IMG/VR virus record: IMGVR_UViG_3300047546_001881
Location: 1 to 64,000 of that record
DNA from: a virus
Strand: one strand, 5' to 3'
Length of the DNA stretch: 64,000 nt
Positions 54,784-64,000 of the stretch are shown piece after piece. Numbering within the stretch: the first letter of the stretch is position 1; each line of letters begins with the position of its first letter. The notes beneath the pieces were generated by a model. The model was not told the origin of the DNA, searched no databases, and saw only the letters and a program-made list of their open reading frames with translations. The position numbers and the translations under genes are program-made.

Positions 54784-56835
54784 TAATCTTCTTGCTGTGT
54801 GGGTATAAGTCTCATTAGCTCTTATCCAATCCGCACAAGCAATCCCTCTCTCTTGTAATAGAACTCTATCTTCTGCAGCTTCTAATATCCTGTCTTTCAA
54901 AGACAGGATATCTGGCTCTGCCCAAGAACCAAAATCATTAGATTCATTGTTGTAAGCTTTGAGTACTGGAATGGTTGAATAATAACTGGCTTCTTTTAAC
55001 TCATACTTAACTGAGTAGTTGAAGTCTAAGTTCATTATTGATTGTAAGCCTGCAAAATTTGCTGCAATAACAGGCATACCGGTACTCATTGCTTCTCTTT
55101 GTGGAAGTCCATAGCCTTCACCTTTAGTTGGACTTAGTAAGCAATCGCAGGAATGCACGAGATCAACCAGCATAGCTGTATTGTACTTCCAAGATATAAT
55201 TTCAATATTCTTTAGATAGCGGTATTCTACTGGAATATCACCATCTGTTAGTTTTAAAACTAACTCTATATTTGGATTCTCTTTGCTTGCTAAAGAAAAA
55301 GCTTCTAAAGCAGCTCTGTAATTCTTTCTTTCATACTCCCAATGGGAGTTAGCAAAAAGTAAGAATCTGACAGCTTTATTAGTTTTTCTTTTCTTGTATA
55401 TCCATATCTTTTCATTTACACCTAATGAACATATCTCTATAGGTACTGCAGTTCCTTGGTTTTGAAAAGCAATTTTATTTTGTTCGCAAGGTACTATAAG
55501 TCTATCAAAAAGATTAATAGTTGGAATCCAAGTGCTTGGTGGCTTGGTAGTTTCCCACATAGTGAAACAGCTTTTAGTAAGAGATGAATTAAATTCTTCT
55601 TTCCAGGAAGGTAGAGAGTAGTAGATTAAATGCTTCCCTTTATCTTTTGAAATTAACTTTTCAGATTCATTACCAATGAAATCTCTCCAATCACTTGCTT
55701 GTTCTTCAGCATTCCAAGATACAGAAGTAAGGCGCCCAAGGTGAACTGCTATTTGTTCAGCAGAACTTCCATAGCCATCAACAGGAGAAAGCACTGAAGA
55801 AAAAATTATTTCTTTTCTAAAGTTGTTAGCTTTGGTCCACGCTTTATCAAATACTTTCTTTGCTGGTATATCAGACATACATTTGAAATTAATATTGCAC
55901 TGTTTATACCAGCAACCTAAACATCCTAAGTTAACAGCAGTTACTGCTTCGTGACTAGGGTAATGATTGATTCTTGCTTGGGGAGGAATAGAGCCAAATA
56001 AAGCTATAGTAGGTATTTGGAGTGCACCTGCCAAATGCATTGGTCCAGTATCTGGAGTAACAAAGCTATGGCATCTCTCGATAAGAGATGCCATCTTTCT
56101 AACAGTAGTATTGCTGCAGTCTATTACAAAATCTAAAGACTTTAAATCTGAGTATTCATTTTGAAAATCAAATAAAAGAATCTTAGCAACTGCAGATTTT
56201 TCTTTTACCAGTTCTACAAACTTAAGAACTTCTTCTCGAGCCCAAGATCTTTTGTGTTCGTTAGAGCTTGGACATAAACCTATTAGGATCTTTCCAAAAG
56301 TATTTCTATCTTTTAGATAGTTAATTGCCCATTCCCTTTCATCTGATTCTACTTTATAGAAAGGTAAAGGATTATTTAGCTCTTTAATTCCTAAAGCATT
56401 AGCAAATATATCAATTCTATTCTTTGGTTTGAATTGAGTATTCTCATAAGCAATACAAACAGAAGATATATCTACAACTTTGCTGTATTTGTTTCTATCA
56501 ACATATCTAGCATCTATTAGGTTATCTATAAAAGGTGCATTCTTTAGCATCTCTTTATAAGAGCAATCCCAGGTACTGTGCATATCTACGGCTACAGTAA
56601 TCTTTAAATCTGGATACTTTTCTTTTAAAGCTCGAATACCGGGAGTGATCATTAGCACATCACCTATACCTCCAACTGATCTTATTATGCATATGTGACC
56701 AGAAGAAGGTACTGATGTGCTTTTCAAGACAAAAGATTGATTACTAATAACATTTGCGCCCCGAGTCTCTGCTACAACTACTTGGGGTTTTAGCAAGTTA
56801 TTGTTTTTATCTTTTGTATATCTTCTAAATGTCAT
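54763..56835 (-). CDS. Fused GT9 heptosyltransferase-like and GT4 glycosyltransferase
   Basis: 690 residues. The N-terminal half has IIRSVGGIGDVLMITPGIRALK, IGLCPSSNEHKRSW and TPDTGPMHLAGAL, typical of GT9 heptosyltransferases that use ADP-heptose. A Cys-rich linker (LGCLGCWYKQCNINFKC) follows. The C-terminal half has LSPTKGEGYGLPQREAMSTG, the E-x7-E region of GT4. It is probably involved in glycosylating virion proteins or altering host surface sugar. Two intragenic hairpins. Confidence 0.82.
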   Translation of the reverse strand: MTFRRYTKDKNNNLLKPQVVVAETRGANVISNQSFVLKSTSVPSSGHICIIRSVGGIGDVLMITPGIRALKEKYPDLKITVAVDMHSTWDCSYKEMLKNAPFIDNLIDARYVDRNKYSKVVDISSVCIAYENTQFKPKNRIDIFANALGIKELNNPLPFYKVESDEREWAINYLKDRNTFGKILIGLCPSSNEHKRSWAREEVLKFVELVKEKSAVAKILLFDFQNEYSDLKSLDFVIDCSNTTVRKMASLIERCHSFVTPDTGPMHLAGALQIPTIALFGSIPPQARINHYPSHEAVTAVNLGCLGCWYKQCNINFKCMSDIPAKKVFDKAWTKANNFRKEIIFSSVLSPVDGYGSSAEQIAVHLGRLTSVSWNAEEQASDWRDFIGNESEKLISKDKGKHLIYYSLPSWKEEFNSSLTKSCFTMWETTKPPSTWIPTINLFDRLIVPCEQNKIAFQNQGTAVPIEICSLGVNEKIWIYKKRKTNKAVRFLLFANSHWEYERKNYRAALEAFSLASKENPNIELVLKLTDGDIPVEYRYLKNIEIISWKYNTAMLVDLVHSCDCLLSPTKGEGYGLPQREAMSTGMPVIAANFAGLQSIMNLDFNYSVKYELKEASYYSTIPVLKAYNNESNDFGSWAEPDILSLKDRILEAAEDRVLLQERGIACADWIRANETYTHTARRLLEIIRS
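54885..54911. repeat. Intragenic near-perfect palindrome, 13-bp arms
   Basis: Arms 54885-54897 and 54899-54911 flank a single C, in the glycosyltransferase gene. Confidence 0.8.
56068..56094. repeat. Intragenic hairpin, 11-bp arms
   Basis: ATGGCATCTCT pairs with AGAGATGCCAT around CGATA, in the glycosyltransferase gene. Confidence 0.85.
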
Positions 56836-58739
56836 TCTAAGAAGTCTACTCTTAAACCTAACATAAAGACTTTTACTGCAGTTCCACCATTAAAATATCC
56901 AACACCATGAATGGGAGATATTCTTAGTGTAAGAAAACCATTCATATCAGGCATTGCTGTTATGTTTAATGTGCCGAATTCTAAAACACAAACTCTATAA
57001 TCTAAAGCTGAATGACTAGAAGTTGCAGTAGTATATCCTGAAGGATCTGAACTAGAGTTAAAGTTTAATTGTGTAAGCTGAAGACCATCTGTAAAGGGTG
57101 CAATTGTTCCTGCAGCCCCAGAAGGATCTTGGTGACTTGTTAAACTGAAACTGAAAGTGTTGCTTGGGTTAGCTGCCCAAGCACCTGGACTAATTTCTCT
57201 ATCTGTAAAGAAGTATCCAGTTACTTTTATCTTTGTTGGGTATTCCCAACCCACACTTGTTTTAACTCTTGGAATACCTATAGTTGCATAGGTTAATTGA
57301 TCTGATTCAGACATACCAGTTTTAAAAGTAAACTGAACAGCATTGTGTGCATACCACAGGTCGGTTGCAAGTCCAGGCCCTATGCCTGGTTTTAATTCTC
57401 TTGTTGTTCTTAGTACTGTGTTGTTATTATGAAGACTACTTGTATATTCTTGATTTGGAATGGAGTTATCAATAGGAGTTAAAAGAGGTGTACCTGCAGG
57501 CTCTTCATCAACAGAGAGATCAGTATTAGTAACTGGCATCTGTTGAGCAGATCTTTGATCAAAGTCATTTGGTCTTAACCAAATAGAAAATACTGGTTTT
57601 GCTTCGTCAACAGCAGAAGGTATCCATGTAGATGTTGCGCTATCAAAGCGCAACACATCTTGATCACTAGGTGCAGAAGCATCCACATCTACTAAATCGT
57701 CTAGTTCTAATCCATAGACAGATATCTCTAAATCTTTTACACCTGCAGTAAACTTAATATTATCCCCTGCAAAAAGATTTAATGTATCGTTTGGAGTAGT
57801 CATCTCTATAAAAGTAGAGCCGATCAACATTCCGCTAGTAGAACTTAAACTATATTCTTTAGTTGAGTGCAAGTCTCTGTCTATTTGTTTTATTGCTTCT
57901 ACTAAGCTATCTCCATTAGAGATTAAGTTGTTACCTGGTCCTGGTCCTGTAGGAGTTGCTGAAGAGTAATTCGGACTGTCATCTAAACAGTTTGCTTGTC
58001 CAACAAAGTTGTGAATGTTTGTTAAAGCGTCGCTAAGTAAGTAGCCTTCTCCACAATACTCAATTGCACTTGCTGGGATTAAAGCATCGTAAATAAAGTC
58101 AGATACTCTAATCTCTAAAGAAAGATCTGGATATGTATCTGTGAAACAAGACTCGAGTCCAAAAGCTGGACCACCTACAACTAACTGAGACATGATCTCG
58201 TATACATGCCTTGCCATTGAATACTGAAGATTAGCCTTACCGTCGCAATCATAGGTATAACATTCGGCTAAAGTGTCTTTCTTTAATTGACCCATATTTA
58301 GATCAATGCACTGAATCAATGATCTTAACTCTGTATCATCATATTCTTCGCTAGTAGACTTATCTTCTTTAAGAGCTTCTAGTTGAGAAGCTAAACACAT
58401 AATAGTTCCAGTAATAGAATGCGGCTGCCCTCTTGTGTAATCCCACAAGCACTCCATTCCGTTCTCTGTAGCCCAAGGCTCAGTAGTAACAGTCCAGCCA
58501 GAGATACCACCTTTCTCTGAATCCAGAACATCATATTCGTGTTCTGGACTTGAACGAAGGGTTCTGATTGCAGGATAAATGATGTTGTTCCAGTTATGAA
58601 CATTAACTGCTGCATCAATCTTTGCAGCTCTAACAAAAGCTTTCATTTGATCTTTGTTAGTAACGTCATTCACTAATCCTGTACTTTGAAATATCTTGGT
58701 TAGTGTATTCTTAAAGAATTCGCTGCGAATTAAAGCCAT
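56832..58739 (-). CDS. Large virion protein (tail fibre/baseplate-like), 635 aa
   Basis: LDDLVDVDASAPSDQDVLRFDSATSTWIP is the phage fibre/baseplate motif type D-V-x...D-G-D-V-L-x-(Y/F)-D...W-x-P, and the last 250 residues are beta-rich. It overlaps the glycosyltransferase gene by 4 bases and its upstream neighbour by one base, so the four minus-strand genes are translationally coupled. The N-terminal 250 residues are helical with no recognised domain. Confidence 0.7.
   Translation of the reverse strand: MALIRSEFFKNTLTKIFQSTGLVNDVTNKDQMKAFVRAAKIDAAVNVHNWNNIIYPAIRTLRSSPEHEYDVLDSEKGGISGWTVTTEPWATENGMECLWDYTRGQPHSITGTIMCLASQLEALKEDKSTSEEYDDTELRSLIQCIDLNMGQLKKDTLAECYTYDCDGKANLQYSMARHVYEIMSQLVVGGPAFGLESCFTDTYPDLSLEIRVSDFIYDALIPASAIEYCGEGYLLSDALTNIHNFVGQANCLDDSPNYSSATPTGPGPGNNLISNGDSLVEAIKQIDRDLHSTKEYSLSSTSGMLIGSTFIEMTTPNDTLNLFAGDNIKFTAGVKDLEISVYGLELDDLVDVDASAPSDQDVLRFDSATSTWIPSAVDEAKPVFSIWLRPNDFDQRSAQQMPVTNTDLSVDEEPAGTPLLTPIDNSIPNQEYTSSLHNNNTVLRTTRELKPGIGPGLATDLWYAHNAVQFTFKTGMSESDQLTYATIGIPRVKTSVGWEYPTKIKVTGYFFTDREISPGAWAANPSNTFSFSLTSHQDPSGAAGTIAPFTDGLQLTQLNFNSSSDPSGYTTATSSHSALDYRVCVLEFGTLNITAMPDMNGFLTLRISPIHGVGYFNGGTAVKVFMLGLRVDFLE
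57633..57655. repeat. Intragenic hairpin, 9-bp arms
   Basis: TGTTGCGCT pairs with AGCGCAACA around ATCAA, in the 635-residue virion gene. Confidence 0.75.
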
Positions 58740-60739
58740 CAGATTACCCTTACTTGAAAACTATTGATGTGAGGAGAGATATTTAAATCGTTTGATTTGA
58801 TTATTGCTTTTACCCAAAGTTTATTTGAAGATCCATTCTTAAGCATAAAGTTTACTTTTACTTGTTCATTAAAAGATGAACTATCTGAAGGATCTATTTT
58901 AACTTTAAAATAAAGACTTCCGTTATACTCTTCTATTGTATAAACACTCAAATCATTATTAAGTTCTCCCGAGTTAAAAAGCTCTGGAGTTACATAGTTC
59001 ATTAAAATACCAAAGTTTCTCCCCAATGCATTATAAACTTTGTTCCCTGAAAAATCACTACTGTATTTGTATCCTTCTATAATCAATTTATGATTGTAAG
59101 GATATATTGGGTCTGAGTTTTTCAGTAACTCAACTGTCTTTAAGTTTTCATCTACTGCATACCAGTTCATATGAGATGTTTTGAACTTATGATAGCCTTG
59201 AGGCAGCGAGACAACTCCAGAGACAATCTTTCCATTTATCTCGGCTCCTCTTGGGCCGAGATCCACTCTCTTACCTTCTACTGAATCTATATAAATTACT
59301 GTACTGTATTGTTGATTTCTATCATCATAAACCCATCCACTTTCAGTTCCATACAAGCGTTTACCTTGTGGTAAGTTTCTTTCAACTACAGTATTTTGTA
59401 ATATAAATTTATCTGCCCACTCAGCTTCAATCTTTAAGTTACACAAAGCCTCTTCAGAGTATTCTAAATTAACTCTTTCAGGTGCAGTAGTAACTAATGC
59501 ATATGGATGAGATAGTGGCTCGATATAAGAATAGCTTTCCTCTGGATTAGAGTTATTAAACTTAACAGTACTAAAGCTAGTTGAATTATAAGATGCTGGA
59601 ATCCAGTTGATTCCATCATTACTTAAAAAGAACGAAACACTAGTTTTATCTGGGACTATGCAGCAAGTACCATCTTTCATAGTTGCTTGTGTAAAGTTTA
59701 CTGGGTTGTTTAGTTCATCATAAAGACTATAGGGGCCTGCAACTAATACAGATTCTGAGTTGCGACTAAATCTTCCTTTAGTGAATTCAAGTGAATCTAA
59801 ACTAAAAATATATTTGCTATTACCAATAGATGGTGTCTCGTCAGCAGCATATTTTGTTAAGTAAATTTTAACTTTCTTGATGTCTTCTTGGGCTATAGTA
59901 ATAGTGTTAAGTCCAGTAACAAAGTAAGATTCATTTCCTACCATAGAGTAGGTGCTGCCATCTTTTGAAACTAGAACTAAATACTTCATTCTTGAGTTTG
60001 CATTTACTGCATTGCCAGCTAACTTAATTTCAGATAGAAATTCTGGCTTGTCAAAGTCTGCTTCTATAATACAAGACACTTCTCCAGTCTTGTATTTAGT
60101 GTAAACGTAATACTCCCATACAACTCCATCTTTCTTTTTAAGAGCGTTAATGGAAGAGACAGCAGATGCACTTACAAAGCCTTTCTTGCTATTTGCTGTA
60201 AAAGACAAATTAACAAAATCTAAATCTGCTACTTCGCAGTTATCTCTTCCAAGAGTTACGTAACCAGGCTCAATAGAAACTGTAGATTGCTGTTGATCAA
60301 TAAATTCAGAAGTAACAAAGTCTTCTTGTACACCATACAAGAAGATATCTGCTTTGCTATTTAGCAAGATTAGATTGTCTAATCTTCTTTCAATGCTTTG
60401 GATCAGTCGATTACATCTATGAGTCGTTACACTAAAGCCAGTAAAAGTATCAAACATCTTTTCAGCAAGAGCATCTATTCTTTCAGAAATAGCAACTGAA
60501 TCTTCGACCATTGCCTTTCTGTTTAAGTTCTCATCTTTAGCTGATGAAACACTTAGAAAGTTTGGATGCTTAACATCAATAGTTGAGAATCCAACCAAGT
60601 CTAAGTTTGGATATTTCTTTTTATACTCTATTTCTTTTTCTCTTAAAGTAGCTGGACTAGGAGTTCTTTTAAACTCCTTAATATAGTCCTCTACAATTCT
60701 TTTTTTAAGAAGAGTATTGTATTCTTGTCGAGTAGACAT
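58739..60739 (-). CDS. Large virion protein (baseplate/tail-like), 666 aa
   Basis: A helical N-terminal part (about residues 1-140) with a coiled coil (CNRLIQSIERRLDNLILL), then beta-rich sandwich-like regions including LSEIKLAGNAVNANSRMKYLV, which resembles discoidin/F5-8 domains. Stop-start overlaps on both sides. No catalytic motif. A structural tail role is inferred from size, composition and neighbours. Confidence 0.65.
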   Translation of the reverse strand: MSTRQEYNTLLKKRIVEDYIKEFKRTPSPATLREKEIEYKKKYPNLDLVGFSTIDVKHPNFLSVSSAKDENLNRKAMVEDSVAISERIDALAEKMFDTFTGFSVTTHRCNRLIQSIERRLDNLILLNSKADIFLYGVQEDFVTSEFIDQQQSTVSIEPGYVTLGRDNCEVADLDFVNLSFTANSKKGFVSASAVSSINALKKKDGVVWEYYVYTKYKTGEVSCIIEADFDKPEFLSEIKLAGNAVNANSRMKYLVLVSKDGSTYSMVGNESYFVTGLNTITIAQEDIKKVKIYLTKYAADETPSIGNSKYIFSLDSLEFTKGRFSRNSESVLVAGPYSLYDELNNPVNFTQATMKDGTCCIVPDKTSVSFFLSNDGINWIPASYNSTSFSTVKFNNSNPEESYSYIEPLSHPYALVTTAPERVNLEYSEEALCNLKIEAEWADKFILQNTVVERNLPQGKRLYGTESGWVYDDRNQQYSTVIYIDSVEGKRVDLGPRGAEINGKIVSGVVSLPQGYHKFKTSHMNWYAVDENLKTVELLKNSDPIYPYNHKLIIEGYKYSSDFSGNKVYNALGRNFGILMNYVTPELFNSGELNNDLSVYTIEEYNGSLYFKVKIDPSDSSSFNEQVKVNFMLKNGSSNKLWVKAIIKSNDLNISPHINSFQVRVI

Positions 60740-63700
60740 TATTGAAACCTGAAAGAGATATTGTAGAAGATAGGCGAGAAGTAGTTCTTTAACTCTTTAA
60801 TAGGCGTGTAGTTGTCCCTAGTAAAGTAATAGACTTTAATTCTTTTGTTAATCGGAAAAGTACTTTGTTGTTCTGTTCTTATTGATACTGAATTACTTTC
60901 AGGATCATAGGTCCAAGAATCCATCTTCTTGACTATATCATATTCTGCTTTATAGTTTGCCACTTTGTATTTAACTATAGGATTTGAAGACATTCTGATG
61001 TCTTCTGCGCAGAACAGAACGCCATTTACATAATCAACAGAATAAAGTCCTCTTGATATAAAGCTTGGATCTTTATAAGAGTAGTTATACTTTATTCTTC
61101 CAGGCAGAGTTCCTCTGCTACCTGATAAAGCGACTCTAACTTCTACTTTACCTTCAGCACTAACAGTATAGTCGCCTACGCTAGTAAGGCTGGAATCTAA
61201 AGTTTTGAAGACTTCTGTGTCTTCAAAAACTACACCAAGAGCGGCGTAATAGTTAACTCCTGCTGCAAGATTGAAAGTAACAATACCACTGGTATCGGAA
61301 ACGATTTCTATCGTTTCCTCTTTATCCATGTTTTTCAATCCAAGAAACTCTACTTTGCCATCTTCGTATGCAACTTCTCTTGGATAGATCTCTGGATTCT
61401 CTTCAAAAATATCAGCAGACAAACGTAAACTATTAACTACAATATAGTTGTCTGGTAAATCTAATATCTTTTTAGATGCAGCAATATCAAACAGCTTTTG
61501 TTTAGAAAGCACTGCACCAGTTCTAATATCAATACCAACAAAGTCTGAAACCTTTTCTTGGTTAGGAGAGTATTCTCTATCTTTTGTAATGACAGAATCA
61601 GAAGAAATAATTATTCCTTTGACTTTTTTGTTTTCTCCCCAAATCTCATAATTAGTGTCTTCTAGAACTTTAATATTTGAATGAGAGTAAACAAGTTTGA
61701 CTGGAGAGATTTCCCCAACACTTGCTTCAGATATAGTCTTACTTAGATAAACCCTTCCATTTGTTTCATCTACGTAATAAAGAATCTCTTTAGGAGAAGT
61801 TCCAGAATCATCTTTTACATCCACGTATATTGATGTTCTAGTAAAGATGATATCATTCTCAGATTGAAAAGATACTGAACTTGCTACAATGTTTGTGTTA
61901 TTTAAATTTAAGATTTTGGTTAATAGAGGAACTTTTATAGAAGTGGTACTTAGGCTAGCTGGTAAGTAACTAATTCTTATTCTATCTTTATCAGGATCGA
62001 AGAGATCGCTAAAGGCAGCATAGTATCCGTCACTTCTTTCTTCTAATAGAAGTCTTTGGCTTGGAAATTTCCAGGTAACTGGGGCCAACTGCCTTCTATG
62101 CTGCACTGCTATTCTCTTCCAATCACTGTCCATTGCCCATATATTATCAGTAGTTCCAGTGCCGTTCTGAATATCTTCAAATGAAACCGCTGATCCAGTA
62201 CTATCTACTTGTGCTAGTAATTCTTTGTTGTTAACTAGCAAAGACATATCTTCTGGCAAAAGACTATATCCTTTACCATCAAGCTCAATAGGCAAGTTAA
62301 TAGTAAAGCCCTCTCCAGGCTCTAGTCTTGGCGTTGTAGCTATTTGGATAGCTTCTCTTGGGTCATCGGTCCTTCTACAGATACGAGGCTGGTATACGCC
62401 AATATTTCCGTTGTAGGGTCGTTCAGGTAAAGGAACTTTATTTGGAGATTGATTCAATGAAATCAACTGAGAGATGACACTTACATTGACACTTATATCT
62501 TCATTGGTAAATGAAGATATATTAGTAAATGCGTCATCATTACGTTTAGTATAAAGTCTCCAGAAAACGTTAGTCTTATCTCCGTCTAGTTTTATAGTTT
62601 TGGCCGAACGATTCTCGTCAAAGCCAAAAACATCCAGATCCCAATCTTCTCCACCATTGCCTGAGAAGTCTAACGTTGCTTTAAAAAGATTTGGATTCTT
62701 TGGAAAAACACTAGATGTAGACTCTGCTACATAAAGTCCATCTGGTATTTCTAAAGCATTAGAAGAGATTCCGCCTTCATTGGCGAATCTCAATCTTTGA
62801 AACTCTATGTGTTTAATTCCTATAGAGTAGCGTTTCCTTGTTACCAATCTATTATCAGTTGTAGGTATGTTAAGTAGGTGAGAGTTTTCTTGCTTGCAAA
62901 CAATCTTTACTGAATTACAAGATACTGGCAAAAAGGTAAGCTGCCAAAAGATATCATTACCAACTGACTTAACAATAAAGTTTTCATATTTAACTTTGGG
63001 TCCAACTTGTTCTTTAACAGAAATTGTCTTGTTACCAGGTACATAGAAAAGGATATCTTCTATTTCAAAACTTAAAGACTCAGGTATTACAGCGGGTCTT
63101 ATTTGTATTCTATTTAAGATTTCTGTTGAAGAGAAATCGCAACAAATAGAAACTTTCATAGGCCCAGAATCTAGTCTTTCGTATTCAAAATAGCTATTGG
63201 GCTCTTCATCAAACATTGAAGCTGGATTTACATTCTCTACGGTGACAGCAGCATCAGAGTTTCCAGGCGTACCATTTCCATTACTTAAATAAACTGAGCT
63301 TGGCTTGATCTGCTCTGTAGAGACGATACCTAGAGTTGCTATACCTTCAGAGGTATCAATGTTGAGTAATGTTCCGCCAGTATCTGAATCAGACAAGAAA
63401 TCAAAGTTTAGAAATTTCTCTGCAAGTACCCACTTAGCTTTCTCTCTATCCCAAAGATCTAAAGCTGCTTTCTTCTGTCTGACTCTTTTCAAAGAACCAG
63501 TTATTTCTATTAGCTCTTTTACTTTAGTGTTGTAACCATCAATATAAGTTTGAGCAAGCTTTTCTAGCTTGCTCATATTGAGATCAGTCTTATACTTTAA
63601 GTTTGATTTCTCTTCACTAAAGTTATCTTTATCACAGTTAGAGTTAACAGATACTTCTGGTACCGTTAACTTGTTCTGAATGATCTTGTTAAAGATCTCC

Positions 63701-63837
63701 AGGACTCTTGCTTCTAGCAAGAGTCTATCTTCTATTGTTCTAGCAGAGCTAACTGAAGAGATTGTGCTTTCAAGTAGAGTAACAATCCCATCAATTTCTA
63801 AAGAGTGACTTCTCTTAGCAATATTATTTAAAGGCAC
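60739..63837 (-). CDS. Very large virion protein (baseplate/tail-like), 1032 aa
   Basis: GTG start preceded by AGGAGAGTTAACT. Coiled-coil N-terminal 130 residues, then repeated beta-sandwich regions; LNRIQIRPAVIPESLSFEIEDILFYV resembles the discoidin-like part of its downstream neighbour, suggesting an internal family relation. Largest gene of the window; part of the minus-strand late operon. Confidence 0.65.
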   Translation of the reverse strand: MPLNNIAKRSHSLEIDGIVTLLESTISSVSSARTIEDRLLLEARVLEIFNKIIQNKLTVPEVSVNSNCDKDNFSEEKSNLKYKTDLNMSKLEKLAQTYIDGYNTKVKELIEITGSLKRVRQKKAALDLWDREKAKWVLAEKFLNFDFLSDSDTGGTLLNIDTSEGIATLGIVSTEQIKPSSVYLSNGNGTPGNSDAAVTVENVNPASMFDEEPNSYFEYERLDSGPMKVSICCDFSSTEILNRIQIRPAVIPESLSFEIEDILFYVPGNKTISVKEQVGPKVKYENFIVKSVGNDIFWQLTFLPVSCNSVKIVCKQENSHLLNIPTTDNRLVTRKRYSIGIKHIEFQRLRFANEGGISSNALEIPDGLYVAESTSSVFPKNPNLFKATLDFSGNGGEDWDLDVFGFDENRSAKTIKLDGDKTNVFWRLYTKRNDDAFTNISSFTNEDISVNVSVISQLISLNQSPNKVPLPERPYNGNIGVYQPRICRRTDDPREAIQIATTPRLEPGEGFTINLPIELDGKGYSLLPEDMSLLVNNKELLAQVDSTGSAVSFEDIQNGTGTTDNIWAMDSDWKRIAVQHRRQLAPVTWKFPSQRLLLEERSDGYYAAFSDLFDPDKDRIRISYLPASLSTTSIKVPLLTKILNLNNTNIVASSVSFQSENDIIFTRTSIYVDVKDDSGTSPKEILYYVDETNGRVYLSKTISEASVGEISPVKLVYSHSNIKVLEDTNYEIWGENKKVKGIIISSDSVITKDREYSPNQEKVSDFVGIDIRTGAVLSKQKLFDIAASKKILDLPDNYIVVNSLRLSADIFEENPEIYPREVAYEDGKVEFLGLKNMDKEETIEIVSDTSGIVTFNLAAGVNYYAALGVVFEDTEVFKTLDSSLTSVGDYTVSAEGKVEVRVALSGSRGTLPGRIKYNYSYKDPSFISRGLYSVDYVNGVLFCAEDIRMSSNPIVKYKVANYKAEYDIVKKMDSWTYDPESNSVSIRTEQQSTFPINKRIKVYYFTRDNYTPIKELKNYFSPIFYNISFRFQ
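61203..61228. repeat. Intragenic hairpin, 10-bp arms
   Basis: TTTTGAAGAC pairs with GTCTTCAAAA around TTCTGT. A 9-bp stem with loop TTCT lies nearby at 61297-61318. Confidence 0.8.
62494..62521. repeat. Intragenic hairpin, 12-bp arms
   Basis: TATATCTTCATT pairs with AATGAAGATATA around GGTA, in the 1032-residue gene. Confidence 0.85.
63551..63575. repeat. Intragenic hairpin, 10-bp arms
   Basis: TGAGCAAGCT pairs with AGCTTGCTCA around TTTCT, in the 1032-residue gene. Confidence 0.8.
63703..63725. repeat. Intragenic hairpin, 10-bp arms
   Basis: GACTCTTGCT pairs with AGCAAGAGTC around TCT, in the 1032-residue gene. Confidence 0.8.
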
Positions 63838-63854
63838 AGTTAACTCTCCTAGAT

Positions 63855-64000
63855 TTAGTTACTGTTAGAGCCGGCAGCTATTCTTCTTTTAACAGAAGCT
63901 TTCATAACTTTACCACTAGGAGTATTTTCTATATTCCTGTTTTGGATTGCAAGAGAGTACTCTCTAATAACATTGGTTAAGTAAACATTATTAGAACTTG
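63855..64000 (-). CDS. Partial CDS, C-terminus only
   Basis: The complementary strand is open from the window edge to a TAA at 63855-63857 and encodes 48 residues ending VKRRIAAGSNSN. Its stop lies 17 bases upstream of the next gene's start, consistent with the late operon continuing beyond the window. Too little is present to name it. Confidence 0.65.
   Translation of the reverse strand, partial: SSNNVYLTNVIREYSLAIQNRNIENTPSGKVMKASVKRRIAAGSNSN

Overview
The window is part of a large, AT-rich, double-stranded DNA tailed-phage genome (or a contig from one). It carries its own DNA polymerase III alpha subunit, primase-helicase, RecA, SSB, ribonucleotide reductase, ThyX, dUTPase, deaminases and several nucleases, followed by large virion proteins. 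Genes are tightly packed, with ATGA, TAATG and TGATG overlaps, and intrinsic terminators separate short operons. I saw no tRNA, rRNA, integrase, terminase, reverse transcriptase or CRISPR array. The host cannot be named from sequence. Heptose and GDP-mannose sugar genes plus a GT9 heptosyltransferase-like enzyme favour a Gram-negative host.

Layout. 1-3400 is a mosaic accessory region of small genes with uneven GC. It includes a probably frameshifted zinc-finger gene and six tandem genes of about 50 codons, each encoding only the C-terminal part of the formylglycine-generating-enzyme/C-type-lectin fold. 3477-13541 holds small membrane and hypothetical genes, an adenylosuccinate synthetase-like enzyme, a photoproduct-lyase-like radical SAM protein, ThyX, a small 2OG oxygenase-like protein, a YkuD-like cell-wall enzyme, an HNH gene, SSB and a deaminase. 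13659-19670 holds a Lon-type AAA+ ATPase without a protease domain, a nucleotidyltransferase-like protein and a 941-residue protein of unknown role. 19761-21956 encodes a JAMM/JAB metalloprotease, an E1/ThiF-like adenylating enzyme and a ubiquitin-like protein. 22046-30356 holds PhoH, SpoVG, dCMP deaminase, a class II ribonucleotide reductase and dUTPase. 30358-33398 holds three virion-like proteins with a related C-terminal domain. 33385-52322 is the replication and recombination block: RecA, a DnaE split in two around an inverted fibre-like gene, a phosphoesterase, Cas4-like nucleases, a GMP reductase/IMPDH-family enzyme, a heptose-kinase-like protein, primase-helicase, cupin, and Vsr-like and Hjc-like nucleases. 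From 52386 to the right edge most genes are on the minus strand: small coiled-coil proteins, a HAD phosphatase, a fused GT9-GT4 glycosyltransferase and three very large tail/baseplate-like proteins. A plus-strand GDP-mannose dehydratase lies among them.

How the genes work together. RNR, dUTPase, dCMP deaminase and ThyX form a route to dTTP. The GMP-reductase-like and PurA-like enzymes could turn GMP into AMP, which suits an AT-rich genome. PhoH, RecA, SSB, primase-helicase, split DnaE and the nucleases form the replication and recombination set. The JAB-E1-Ubl cassette looks like a self-contained protein-modification system; its Ubl has codon usage typical of strongly expressed genes.

Two genome-scale patterns stand out. 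Perfect 9-13 bp inverted repeats with short loops lie inside many coding sequences on both strands. A hairpin with a TTTC loop followed by GTTTGG recurs at three gene boundaries.
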